Source: Pholis gunnellus
Lineage: Eukaryota > Chordata > Actinopteri > Perciformes > Pholidae
Length of the DNA: 64,000 nucleotides
NCBI GenBank assembly: GCA_910591455.2
Contig: OU342817.1
Location: 3,417,980 to 3,481,979 of the forward strand
Direction: 5' to 3'
Below are positions 1 to 53,479 of the stretch, piece after piece. The notes under the pieces are model-generated. The model ran no database searches. It was not told the DNA's origin and saw only the letters and a program-made list of their open reading frames with translations. The position numbers were made by a program, and so were the translations under genes. Every line of letters begins with the position of its first letter. Position 1 is the stretch's first letter.

Positions 1-123
1 TGTGTCTAATGAGCCAACAGGGTTGTATTTGTCCGTGTATCAGTGTGTGTTGTTGTTGTTTGTTGACCATGATTGGTTGTAAACAGCCTCTCAGTGTCCG
101 GGACTGTCAATGAGCTCCCCCCC

Positions 124-160
<37 letters not shown>

Positions 161-1081
161 GTCACAACACAGACTCAGACGGCTCCGACAGGCGAGGGGA
201 CCAGGTTATGTTTGAACGAGTCATTTGATCTTTTCCCGGGTGTATAGGAGTAAATGTGGGTCATTATGCTTTTTCACAACCGCAAGTTTGAAACGCATGT
301 TTATCAGAGGAAAAGAAATCTGCAAAATTACACTAAAGTTTAAAAAACTGAAATGATCAAATTTTGGACGATCCTTGAACGGGTCGCTTCCATCAGGCCA
401 AATCACATCTAAGCCTGTAAAATAAATAATGACATTTCATCAAAATCACTTCATTCTACATGTCTCAATTATAATTCTGACTTTAATTTTTAATTGCATG
501 AGAAAAACGAGGCCACAGTGAGTAAAATGTGACGGGATTCTTTCATGATACTGTCATTAGCTCCTTCTCAACAGTAGTGAAACAACATTGGGAAAACATT
601 TTCCCTGAATCTCCATCATTGTTTAGGAGAAAATCTAGTTTGTAGACTCACAAGGTAATCTTTATTCTGTTGTATTATTTATTCACAGCTGTACAAGAAA
701 GGTCAAAAACAGATTTTGGTCTATGTCTGCATTTCCAAAATGTCTATGTCCTTATTTTTGCAGTAGGAAAAATATACAATACAGACTATAAAGTAAACGG
801 CATCAATCCAGACGTTCACAAAGGTTTCTTGAAAGGATGTTCTGGCAGATTCGACACTGAAAGACGTGCCGCATGGAGCAGCTATGAATAGACAAAGTCG
901 GTGTCTCAGCTTTCAGGACCACAAACGACTCATTTTGCAAAAGAAATGCTGGAAGCCACTTTAATGTGTGAACACCGACCCCTCAGAGTTCACACCTCTG
1001 TCCGAGCGACAATTAGTCACTCTGTCCAAACACGTCTTGACACTTTAAACAACTCATCAGCGTCTCTTTTTCTCCTCGCAG
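1..1081 (+). other. nrp1: nrp1 intron, 3' part
   Basis: This is non-coding sequence ending in the acceptor AG at 1080-1081, after a pyrimidine-rich tract (tctctttttctcctcgcag). It contains a C-run joined to a (AC)n tract at about 115-158. It also holds a short sequence at 502-532 that recurs almost identically at 23,702-23,732, so part of this intron is a dispersed repeat. I see no other exon; the preceding nrp1 exons (CUB1) must lie upstream. Confidence 0.75.
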
Positions 1082-42660
<41,579 letters not shown>

Positions 42661-43211
42661 GGGCGGGGGGGAGGGAGGGAGGGAGGAGGGGGAGGAGGAA
42701 GAGAGACGGGAGCTGCGAATGCTCCCCGCGGACACGTGATGCAACCAATCAAGTGGGAGGAACCACCGATGGGACGGCAGGGTGGGCTGAAAGTGAGCCA
42801 ATGTCATTTGTTTTTGTTCTCAGGAGCGGCAGTGGAAGGGACTGACCTGTAGGGGGCACTGTGTATAAAGAATCTGTACAGCGGAGAGGGGAAAAAAACC
42901 ACAGAAGAAGAAAACTTTAGGATTCTATTTGTTTTTTCGGTGCGCTTTGTTGAGTTCACGTAATCACATGCTGGTGTTGAGACCAATTCAGATGAAAGTT
43001 TGTGTACTTTAATGGAAAGATTATCTTTTTTTTTTTTTGTTTATTTTTTGTTATGTTTATTTTTTTATTCTGATTTCTGGCTCTTTAACTGGCCGCGTGT
43101 GAGTACATGTGTCACTTTCATATACATCTGCATTTAAGGTGCGGATGTGTCATTCAGTCAAGCTGTAGGCGTCGTAATGGTGCATCACACTCATGTTTAT
43201 GTGTATACATG

Positions 43212-43213
<2 letters not shown>

Positions 43214-43281
<68 letters not shown>
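43214..43281 (+). repeat. (GT)n tract in the nrp1 3' UTR
   Basis: A GT run of about 68 bp, transcribed as a (GU)n tract about 550 nt after the stop codon. GU-rich 3' UTR tracts can bind CELF- and TDP-43-type proteins; a role here is inference. Confidence 0.93.
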
Positions 43282-43282
<1 letters not shown>

Positions 43283-45155
43283 TGTGGAGGCGGGCACTAT
43301 CGTGACCCGTTGACCTGTGTCTAGTTCCAACAGTGCCTTTTTATTTTTTTCCTCCAGCTTTTTCTGTTGCCTTGTTTTTCTGCCGGTCGTTCTCTCATCG
43401 GCTGGCGTTCCGTCCGTCCGTCCGTCCGTCCGTCCAGGGTTCCTACACACACACGAACGTTTAACAGACTGTGATGATACGACTCCTGTGTGGTTAGAAG
43501 CGTGATGTAAAGCGCCACGTGTGTCGGTGTAGATCTGAAGATCACCTCTCGCCTTGACGACACGTGTTGAAATGTTTAAAATCCAAGTTAAGCTGTTTAG
43601 GTTTTTGGAATTCCCGAATGGGGAAAAAATGTGCGGGAGCCCTGAATGCCTCATGTTCATGGCACATGACACATCCGACATATTGTACATAGGTTTTAAT
43701 ATATTTGAGCGCCCTTTTCTATATAGAAAAAAAAGACACCAGTGCCGCAGTATCCTTTCTGTGTCGGAATCAAACTCTCTCTAAAATGTACAGAAAGTTT
43801 TCATTTTAACAGACGCGAACCTGTTCTTTGTGTTTCTTTTGACCCGGTTGCCATTTTTGTGTTTGTTTTGTTCGTCGTGGTTTAGTTTCTGTTTGTGCTC
43901 TGGGAACAGGAAGGTTTTTACAACGATGGAAACGGCTTTGAGATTACGGAGAGACGCCTCAGAAATGCCTCACGGGAAGTGCTGTTTTCTTTTTGTACAG
44001 GGTAAAACGGACAACCTCAGTACCACTAAGACGACGACACGACGTCAAGGATGGATCAACGGGATTGAAATACTCTTCACTGCTGACATCTCTCGCTGGC
44101 ACACAGAGGGACTGTTGGACATTTAAAACTGAAGTGTGTCCGGCCATCAGAGAGACGTCCCGTCAGCCTGCAGGATGTGGACGCTCATGGATGCTTCAGT
44201 CGGGACTGAAAAACTTAAGAATTAATGTCTGCCATGACAGCGCTGTACTCTACTTTGTCTGCTTTTATTTTTTTTCCGGTGTCGACTGTCAGAGGAGGAA
44301 TCTTTTGAAGGATCTAAGTGATGTTTAACAAACCCAAACAGGTGGCTAACTACGGCTGATCACACCGTCCAATTCTTGCCTCACACGTCCATTTCTCTCC
44401 AGCTACAGTGGCCAGGAGTTAAGCATCCCTGTCTCTTAAAAATGTACGTTCCCACACAACAAAACTGCACTGTGAATTACAAGGGACGGGTGTTTTGTTG
44501 TGGAATACGTTGGGACATAAGTTCACCCAGGAGACTGCTCTCTGTGTCCCGCGTGAACCAAGTACTTTTTGTTTGGTTCGGTGTTTTTTTTTTTTTTGCC
44601 TCAACTTATCAAAGTACACCGTAGCGTTTTTTGTTTTGTTTTGTTCAAAACTGTTTAAAACGACGACAGTTAATAACGGGAGAAGATGCGTTTTCCTCCA
44701 AACGTGCTTGAGAGTGCAGTGCCATGTAATTGTGTAGGAGACAGGGTTTAAGAAGCGCACACGGTGAAGTAACATGTTGTAATAACAAAGATGAGTTTAT
44801 TAGCTGATCAGAGCAGAGACCCAACAGAATGCCTCGTTTTTTTATTTTAAAAAACAGAATTGGTTATTAGCAGTTAAATCCCTGAGTTTGCTCTGAGGGA
44901 TTCTGCTGCAGCTTATTTTTGCATTTTATCCCCATTTTATATTTCTTGGTCATCGTTGCAGAAGGGCCTCGTCTGAACTGTAGTCTGCAGCGATCAGCGC
45001 CCTCTGACAGCAGGGAGTCTATGTGAGGACGTGTGATGAAAATCTGATCAAACTGATTCATTTTAAAAAGCATCTGAACGTTTTTTCATTTTTGGGAAAA
45101 TTGCTTAAAATCTGAAGGAAAAAAAAAAAACGACGAGCCTCATGAATATTGTACT

Positions 45156-45161
45156 AATAAA
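45156..45161 (+). terminator. nrp1: Polyadenylation signal AATAAA, likely main nrp1 site
   Basis: AATAAA lies about 2.5 kb after the nrp1 stop and is followed by tttgttgtgttttcgctttg, a plausible GU-rich downstream element. Confidence 0.55.
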
Positions 45162-46317
45162 ACTGCTTTGTTGTGTTTTCGCTTTGGTAGCTGAATGTGT
45201 CGTGATACTCGTCACTTGTTCATAGCACTGTACAGCCGGTAGGGGTCGAGTCTGCAAAAAGCCAGAAAGGTCAAAAGTCAATAACCTCGTCGACCTCCAA
45301 CAGATGTTTAATGTTCACTCTGAGATAATGAACGGGACTTAATGCTGACAGATACTTTACTTACAGAGATTAAAAAGCCATTATGCAGGCGGGATAGCTT
45401 GACGTGCCGCCGCTGGCAGAACAATGTTGGTCACAGCGTGTTGGTCTGAAGGTCAATCTGCTCATTTCTCTTAATGTAGCATTGTTTGACATCGTGTGAG
45501 CTCAAAATGCGAAGTGAAGACTGTTCATCAATTCTTTAGAGACCCGTTTTAAATCCAATCATTGTCTGGTTGCGGTGACATTTGCAATCAAATGAAGGTG
45601 CTCTGACTGCTGAGATGTTCATTGTAAGCTCTCGAAGAGAGACACGCCGGTTCAAATATATCAATATGTTTACAGCAAAAAAAGGCCAGATTATGGGTAT
45701 CGTGTTGTCATTTCAGTCTGACAAGAATGTGTTTCAATAATGCTCCTTCCCCTCCAAACAAGAAAGGATGCTGCAGCACTAGATGTGAAAACAAATGTTG
45801 CACTGATATATTTAAAAAGAAAAAAAGAATCTGTGTTTATGATGTTGATTTATGAAGAGAGAGGGAGAGGGAGAGGACAGTGTTATTGTTGCTTCTTTTT
45901 AACACGGTTTCAGATGACAACGGTATAACTCTGAGAAGTACAATTTACGGAGATGTTTTTCAATCTCGAAAAAGCTTATATGCGTCTCTTTGAAACGTAA
46001 CAATTTTATTTACTTGGTATAATATCACCTTGTTTTTGTACTGTCACTGATGTACGTGCTATTGTTTTATTCGTTTTCTTTGTATGACAAGAAGAAATGT
46101 TTTTTTCTAACTGCATCTGTAATTCTTTTGCTGTCTCAGATCCAGAAAAAAAAACAAGAAAGGAAATAAGGAAGTAAAAAAAAAAGGAAAAGCAGTGAGG
46201 CCTTAAGTGACTGAAAGTATTGTTTGTACTTTGACTTTCTGGTCAGCACCCAGACTCATCCGTCTCTGTTGTCTCGGACTCTGATCATTGACTATTACAT
46301 TCCAAAGAATTGGATCA

Positions 46318-46323
46318 AATAAA
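46318..46323 (+). terminator. nrp1: Polyadenylation signal AATAAA, possible distal nrp1 site
   Basis: AATAAA within ggatcaaataaatgtttt, followed by ctgctgtttctgtcc and gttgttttac. It is the last such signal before the intergenic repeat element. Confidence 0.45.
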
Positions 46324-46596
46324 TGTTTTAAGTAAAAGCCGCTCTGCTGTTTCTGTCCTACGGGTTGTTTTACTGGGTCAGATTGGCCCAGATTACAAAC
46401 CTCTCCTGGTTTCTAGTGATGGAGATATTTGGGTTTGGTTTGCTTTCACTGGAGCTGCATTTTATTGAAGAAATAGTGCCCTTGTTCTTTGAATTGCCCT
46501 GACTAATGGGGATGTTTTTTTCTATAAATAGATGTTGCTGTTAAATTTAATTTAACAAAGACGATCTGCATTGGTGGATACCACTAAGAGGTGAGT

Positions 46597-47494
46597 TCAT
46601 GGAAGGATTACTGAACGGGCCAATTGGGCACAGGCCGAGAGGCACAAAGTGTCAGTCAAAGAGACGCGTACCAACCAGGAGGAGACCCAAAACGACCACA
46701 AAGAGACATGAAAGTACTACAAAGAGACTCAAAATGACCACAAAGAGACATGAAAGTACTACAAAGAGACTCAAAATGACCACAAAGAGACATGAAAGTA
46801 CTACAAAGAGACTCAAAATGACCACAAAGAGACATGAAAGTACTACAAAGAGACTCAAAATGACAACAAAGAGACATGAAAGTACTACAAAGAGACTCAA
46901 AATGACCACAAAGAGACATGAAAGTACTACAAAGAGACTCAAAATGACAACAAAGAGACATGAAAGTACTACAAAGAGACTCAAAATGACAACAAAGAAA
47001 CATGAAAGTACTACAAAGAGACTCAAAATGACCACAAAGAGACATGAAAGTACTACAAAGAGATTCAAAATGACCACAAAGAGACATGAAAGTACTACAA
47101 AGAGACTCAAAATGACCACAAAGAGACATGAAACTACTACAAAGAGACTCAAAATGACAACAAAGAAACATGAAAGTACGACAAAGAGACTCAAAATGAC
47201 CACAAAGAAACATGAAAGTACTACAAAGAGACCCAAAACGACCACATAGAAACATGAAAGTACTACAAAGAGACTCAAAATGACAACAAAGAGACATGAA
47301 AGTACTACAAAGAGACTCAAAATGACCACAAAACGCCCACAAAGAGACAAAAACAGAACACAAAGAGACACTAGATGTCCACAAAGAGACTCAAAACAAC
47401 AACAAAAGAGGCAAAAAGCATCACAAAAGCTTGCTCCTGTGTAGGAAAGATGGTGGGAGCTTTTGCATGTCTGTCTCATGATCCTCCTCACATG
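46597..47494. mobile_element. Minisatellite-bearing dispersed element, homogeneous copy
   Basis: The left edge, tcatggaaggattactgaac then gggccaattgggcaca, and the right edge, gcatgtctgtctcatgatcc, correspond to the edges of the copy at 31,752-32,415. The interior (about 46,684-47,345) is some 15 copies of a 42-bp unit made of two related 21-bp halves, caaagagacatgaaagtact(a) and caaagagactcaaaatgacc(a). Because 42 is divisible by three, frames stay open through the array on both strands. Those peptides are artefacts. Confidence 0.65.
46684..47345 (+). repeat. 42-bp tandem array, about 15 units
   Basis: Units differ at a few positions (gaccaca/gacaaca, gagacatg/gaaacatg), so the array is nearly homogeneous and probably expanded recently. 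Direct tandem units without unique spacers rule out a CRISPR array. Confidence 0.93.
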
Positions 47495-49689
47495 GGTAAC
47501 TTCATCTGCTGAGGAAGTGTGTGATTCAGTCGAAAGCTCCAGCACAGCGACACATAGACCTCATGGGGATCTTTGTTTTAACAACTGTTACCTAATTGTT
47601 CTTGGGCCGATATTTAATTTTGCCCGTTTCCAGTGTGAACTATACTCTACTTGCTCGTGTTTCACTGACTAAGGTGTGTTCACACCTTCAGGACACAGTG
47701 TGACCTTAAGGACACAGAGGAAGTGTTGAAGTCCACTGACATGACAAAACCAAACCTCAGGAACAGACTCTTAATTGGTGGATTGGCTTGTGTGCGCAGT
47801 AATTACAGTCAAATTCAAGTGCTAACATCACCGTCTGCATGTTACATCATGCTTTGACCACCGAGTGGCAGCATTGTCTCTCTAAACACTCACACCAGCA
47901 CACAAACTAAACTCTACATTTCTCATAAAACTGTCTTCCTCAGATCAGTGAATGTGTTTTATGAGCGACATCAAACTGCAGCCTTCAGCTCAGTGTGATC
48001 TCATGTGAACCTCAGTCATGTGGCTTCGGTTTAGGTGAGGTTTCCTGCCCAAATTGGTGCCAATGCACCACTTTCACACACCCTGCCGGTTTCAGTGTCT
48101 GCAGTTGCACTTCTCAGGTCTGCCGGCTCATTTGTGAGAGTTTCGGTGCCGTTATCCGGACTCATTGGCTTCTGCAACACAAGCTGACTCCACACAGTTG
48201 TAGCTTATGAATCAGTTGAGGTTATAAAAGCTTTTACTTCTTGTGCGATTGATCATTTAGAACACAAAGGAGGGCAAAAACAAGTTGTAAATGCACATTA
48301 AACATAACGAATAATACCATAAATACGTTTGCTTCCACTGCTTCACTTCCTTTTGACCAACACTTTAATTAATGGCATCAAGGCTGGATTAAAAACTGTC
48401 AGTTTGTTTGTGGTAATTTCATTAATTGCAATTAAGTTTAGGGATTTCCACCCATTGACTCAAATGATAAGGGCCTTAAAGTGGTTTATGCATGGTCTAC
48501 TTGTCTTCTAGATGCTAAAATGTACGAGGAACTTATTCCTGAAAACATTTGTTTCATAACCAGCAGGTGGACAATCGAAGCCGACAGCTGCTTTTGTCTC
48601 TCTTCAGAGTATCTTCAGGGGGAAACACAACAATAAACACCGTCCCTTCACGCTCAGGAGCCTGAGGATGTGTTTGGTCTTCTCAGCTATGAAAGTGTGT
48701 GAAACTGAAATTAGAGCACCATGAACTCTCCCCGAGCGGATCATCAGAAGTATGTGGCTGGATGATTCTGCGGTGATGTTGAAGGAATGGAGACGGTGAC
48801 TTCATGTGTCATCTTGTCCAGCTGGCAGCATCAGCTGTTTCATGCTCATCACACAGTATATAGAGGCTGAATGTGGGAAGTTCGTTCATCGGCTCTCAGC
48901 TCCTTCACTGCTTCGCTCTAATTATTATTATTACTGAGCATTTTTCCCCATGTGGCTTCATGCTTCTCCTTTTGGTTTCCCACCAAAATACATGAAGTTA
49001 ACATTTAATTACAGCAACAATTTATTTCCATTTGAGTAGCATATCCTGTGTCACATTGTTCCAGCTTTATATGATACTTAAATTAAGTGAAATATTCACA
49101 CTGAAGTCATATTTATATATATATATATATATATATTCGTCATATTTCACAAATCTCCAAAATGTTGCTTGACATTTTTTTAGTGTACAGCAGTTTACTC
49201 AGCTGCTGTACTACAAGTATCATTTTGATGCACACAATAACGTTTTATGCAACTTTAACTGTGATTTTGAATTACAATTTTACAGTTACAAACATATGAA
49301 GATCTCATAGAATATGATGCAAAGCATTGCTGTTGATACTACCCAACAGAATACAATGCAGTTGACACAAGCACAACTTTTAACACCCACAGCAGTAAGA
49401 TGCAACACACACACATGAACGCAGCAGTAATAATTATCCAAAAACTCTTTAACTCTTTAAGTAAATTGCTGCTAATACTTTTACTAAAGTAAGATTTTGA
49501 ATGCAGGACTTTTACTTACAGTGGAGTATTTTCACAGTGTAGTATAAGTACTTTTATAAGTACTTTTACTCATCTAAAGGGTATTGATACTTAAAAAGTT
49601 ATACTACTGCTCAAATGTGAATATATGAGTTTTTTTTTAGTTTTTTTAAATGTGCTTAAATCTAAAATAATTTTGACCTATATTCACTT

Positions 49690-49858
49690 GTGTGTGTAAG
49701 TGTGTAGGCGCGTAGGCGTATGTGCGTGTAGGCGTGTAAGTGTGTGTGTAGGCGTGTAGGTGTGTAGATGTGTGAGTGTGCGTGTAGGCGTGTAAGTGTG
49801 TAAGTGTTTGTAGGTGTGTGTGTGTAGGTGTGTGTGTAGGTGTGTGTGTGTGTGTGTG
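49690..49858 (+). repeat. Imperfect GT/GTAGGC minisatellite upstream of itgb1
   Basis: Repeats of tgtgtaggcgtgtaagtgtg type end in a (GT)n tract, roughly 100 bp before the probable itgb1 promoter. Alternating purine-pyrimidine sequence could adopt Z-DNA. Confidence 0.85.
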
Positions 49859-49869
49859 AGTTGGAACCA

Positions 49870-50050
49870 TTCACCGTATCCGAGGTGAGGCCGGGTTCAC
49901 TGGTCTCCGGTGTGTTCGTTCCTTCGGCCTCTACGTGCCGCTGCTCTTCCTGTGTAGGCGGGGTCTAACTCAGAAGAAGGAGAAGAAGAAAGAACTGGGG
50001 CATTAAAAAAAAAGAAAAAGCGACCCAGCAGCAGCGGCTGTAACGTGTTC
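49870..50050 (+). promoter_or_regulatory. itgb1: Probable itgb1 promoter region
   Basis: CpG dinucleotides are denser here and through 50,300 than in the surrounding introns. A GC box GGCGGGG lies at 49,957-49,963 and ACGTG at 49,933-49,937, with no clear TATA box. It sits just before a stretch ending in a good splice donor (50,308), as expected for the non-coding first exon of ITGB1 genes. The start site is not fixed. Confidence 0.5.
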
Positions 50051-50307
50051 GGACGATCCGGGGAAAAAATATATATTATCCATGTTAATAAATGGTGTTT
50101 TTTTATTAGTAAAGTAACGTCGACCGTTAGCGCGTGGTGAGCGGAAACGTAACGTGCGCTCAGTTCGCTACAACAAAGCGGACCCTTGTAGCAGTTTGTA
50201 TCTTAACGTTGCGTCCTCGTTCTTACTTCTTTTAAAGAGGACCGTTGTTTTTCGGGCTGATGTTTCTCTAAATCAACGGAAAACGTCAGTTTAGCATCAA
50301 CATTAAG
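49990..50307 (+). other. itgb1: Probable itgb1 non-coding exon 1 (start approximate)
   Basis: A CpG-rich stretch ends catcaacattaag with the donor GTGAGT at 50,308. Human ITGB1 has a non-coding exon 1, a large first intron, and the ATG at the beginning of exon 2. Here the ATG also lies at the first base of the next recognisable exon (59,832). The left boundary is a guess. Confidence 0.5.
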
Positions 50308-53300
50308 GTGAGTGTTGTTATTTCAACCGACATTTTATTTCCCACATTTGACGACAAAAAGGGGAGAAGCGAGGAATGTGTCTTTTCTGTTCTTCGGGGC
50401 AAACTTTGGGTGTGGATTATTAACGACATCTAGGTCGAAAGACAGTTTTTAAAACATGTTTTATTTCCTTTTCGTGACATGGTTTCAATAACATGACTTG
50501 AAACGTTGGCATATTCCAACATACACCTCAAGTCTGTCCCTCAATACATCTTAATTTGGGTTTTTGTGCAGAAAGTAGGCCATTGAGCCGCTTTGCATGA
50601 CCAAAGAGCGCAGTATGGGTGGGTTAAAGTATGAGGAGGTTGTGTGAGTTTAAGTCCTGGATAACTATTAAAAACATTATTATACTCCATAGTAGCTTTT
50701 AACCTAAAGCCAGAACCACAACAAAGGTTTTTACTGTTTTAAAACGGACTAAAACAAACTTACTCTCAGTTGTGATTTAGTTTTCTACACGAAAAAGTTT
50801 TTCTTTGTGAAGTTACTTTGGCATTGTTGTGTTTCTTTGTTTAAGTCCCTAAAGGACAGATTTAGAAACAGTTTTGTGGTTCAGCTTTTATACCTAATTT
50901 AAGGAGCGTTTATACTGAAAAGCAAGCTCGTCAAGTTCCACTCTTTATGAGAGAATAAGTGCTTGGTTTGGTCTTTTTTTCTGATTTAGAAAAACTACTG
51001 TCATCAGAATCATCAACCAAGATTCTTCTCATCAAGATCATATTTCAGAAAGCAGCTGGTTTTCTTTAGGAATGCTCTTAAAGCACTTGAGTCCATTTGT
51101 CCCACAAAAAATCCTTCTGCAGATGTCTTCAACATTTGTGTTTGTACGTGTAAGAAAGGAGCGTTTAATTTAAAGTCACGCCACACATCTAGTCCAAAAT
51201 ATACACGCAGAAGAAGAAGATAACTAAACAGCCTCCCCTTCTTCTGTAAGACAAAGCCACAAACATTGACATGAAGGTAGAGCTGTGAAGGATATCCAGA
51301 AACAAACCACAGCTGGACCCCGGTCTGGTCAGACTACATTGTGGACTGTATAAACTGCGGTTCAGGATCTAGTGAGACCTTGAAGCCAGATTGGTTAACC
51401 AGAATCTAGAGCCTCTTGTTCAGTCCTGCTCGCGGCTTAGAAGTGTTGACTGTGCACTATGTAGGTTGGACAAGATCGGTCTCGCCTCTCATTCACTTCC
51501 TGTAAAGGATTTCTACCCTGAGGGAGTGTTTTTTCTTCTTCTCTCTTATTAATCTCAGGGAGAGGCTTGATGCGTTGAACTACTAATCTGTGTCCACCAG
51601 GGCCTAATTTAGGGCCAACAGAACAAAACCTTGGGTTGATTAGTAGCCGGTGTTTGCCTACAGACAGAATCCAGAAACAAGTATGTCTTTGATTACATGC
51701 AGCGTACATACACATTAACACGGCTGCAGATAATGCGCACCAGGCCTGGTAATTGTAGACGTGAGCGGAGACGAGCTCCCCGTAGATCACTGACTCACTT
51801 CCCGTAGTTACATTGTTGTGGTGTTTGAAACGAGGAGTGTCTGGGGCAGTTAGAAGGGTCACTCGGCGTTACTCAACAACCCCCCCCCCCCCTGTCAGAT
51901 ATGAGTCATCATGGGTGATCTGGTCTTCCAGTGAAGGCCAGACGAATCATTGCAGGAAGGGTATGTTGGTAGCTATGTGATCATGGTTTCAGACGTGAAG
52001 ACATCCCTACATGGCTCCATCACTCTGTGGTTACATTTAGGAAGTCCTCAGAAGATGTGGCAAGAAACACAAAGACGATTGACAGATGTGTTTTTATGTC
52101 TTATGTACAGAATATTTAGAAGGTTCAATCTTGAGACCAGAGTGCAACAATAGTCAGAAAAAAGAGAGAGGAGTTACTAAGGCTGAAACAATCTGTCAGA
52201 AAAGGACAAATTGAATTGTCAATGTTTTTGTTCATCAATAAATAGTTTGTGATTTATTTAAGGTGATCTGTAGAGATGATTAAAGGCCATCTTTTACTTC
52301 TCGATGCCGATCCGAAACGTTAAATACAAGTTTATACAAACCTTAGTCGTCCCAGACAAACATTTCACCGGTCCTATCCTTTTGCGTAGGGATGCTGATC
52401 TTTCATTTGTTTATGACCTTTAACTGATCAATAACCGACGTTTTTATATTAATTGATGAGGAAAATAATTGTTAGTGGCAGCTCTACAAAGGACTTCCAG
52501 AGACTAATGTATCGAAATAAATGTCACAGATAAACTCTCGACATTCTCACCAGTTACCTTGACAAAGGACGAAGTTAAAAACAGTTTTAAAGCAGCAAAG
52601 GGGAACGAGATATCTTTTATAAAGTGTTGGAAATAGAATCCAGCCTCAGTGAGTATGTGAAAGAAAGCTTGAGAGGAAACATTTTTAAAACTTGATTTGT
52701 AAGTGTTTCAACTGGTTTCTTAAGCCTAAACATGTCGTCATACTCGCTTGGCTGAGTGAACTCGGGTTCAGGTTGGAAAACGAGTGGAAAAAGATCCCCG
52801 TGTTTCAGTGACGTAGTGCTTTCTCCTCGACATAGTATGGAGGCAGTTAAGATGGAATGTGTTATCTCATCTCTCAGAGGGCGAGAGGTTAGGGTCTCAT
52901 CCACATGACGGACGAACCCCAGACCGCTCTCACAATTCGTTCTACAACTTAAACAAATACGTCAGACTGACTTAAACTATTTCTACGCTGTCGAGCTGTT
53001 AAAACAAACGTAAATATGTTCACGTGTGTCAGAATTATCACATCTGGCTTTGCTATTATTGATCATTCTACTTTTATATCCACATAACGGTTATGCCGAG
53101 TAGTTTTTCACTTTATTGTCTTTTTGGGACGTTGGTGATGTAGTAGTCTGTTATTACTGTGGTATGTTGGGATCTTACTGGTAGTAACAATAGTTAATAC
53201 ACCGGATAAACGCGTGCATTATTGTAGGAAAAGGACTGTGAAGATATTCAACAATCCCGTCAAAACGTGTCCTAAAGAAACAGACTTCACTGAGTCACTC

Positions 53301-53444
53301 GTCTAATTTTGACGGCACTTTAAAGTTCAGTATCGTGCGTCGTCGGGTCTTCCTGCTCGTCGGTTTGGTTTCCGTCAAACACGCCGTGTTTGCAGTCAGA
53401 GGCGAGCTGTTGTTCCTGATCCCTCAGCAGCCTGTTGTGTGTGT

Positions 53445-53446
<2 letters not shown>

Positions 53447-53479
<33 letters not shown>
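53447..53479 (+). repeat. 33-base poly(G) tract
   Basis: There are 33 consecutive G residues preceded by a short TG run. It has G-quadruplex potential and the length is uncertain, as for all long homopolymers. Confidence 0.9.

Larger units (their letters stand above)
42661..46340 (+). other. nrp1: nrp1 3' untranslated region
   Basis: A G-rich purine stretch (42,661-42,707) directly follows the stop and has G-quadruplex potential. It is followed by (GT)n at 43,214-43,281 and six or so CCGT units near 43,408-43,436. AATAAA at 45,156-45,161 is followed by a GT-rich stretch and fits a main cleavage signal. A second AATAAA at 46,318-46,323 may mark a longer transcript or a distal site. The exact 3' end cannot be fixed from sequence alone. 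Confidence 0.7.
46341..49950. other. nrp1-itgb1 intergenic region
   Basis: About 3.6 kb lies between the last nrp1 poly(A) signal and the probable itgb1 promoter. It contains the 42-bp minisatellite element (46,597-47,494), a (TA)n tract at 49,114-49,136 and a GT/GTAGGC-rich array at about 49,690-49,858. The rest (47,500-49,680) shows no recognisable gene, tRNA or repeat. Confidence 0.7.

Noticed and set aside
46684..47345. Regularly spaced repeats resembling a CRISPR array
   Set aside because: The units are directly adjacent with no unique spacers, there are no cas genes, and the host is a vertebrate.
46599..47545. Long open frames of 216 (+), 297 (-) and 242 (-) codons
   Set aside because: They are translations of a 42-bp tandem repeat whose unit length is divisible by three; both strands stay open and the peptides are simply periodic.
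51437..51862. 141-codon antisense open frame in itgb1 intron 1
   Set aside because: No recognisable domain, no reverse transcriptase or transposase motif, and no splice or promoter evidence.
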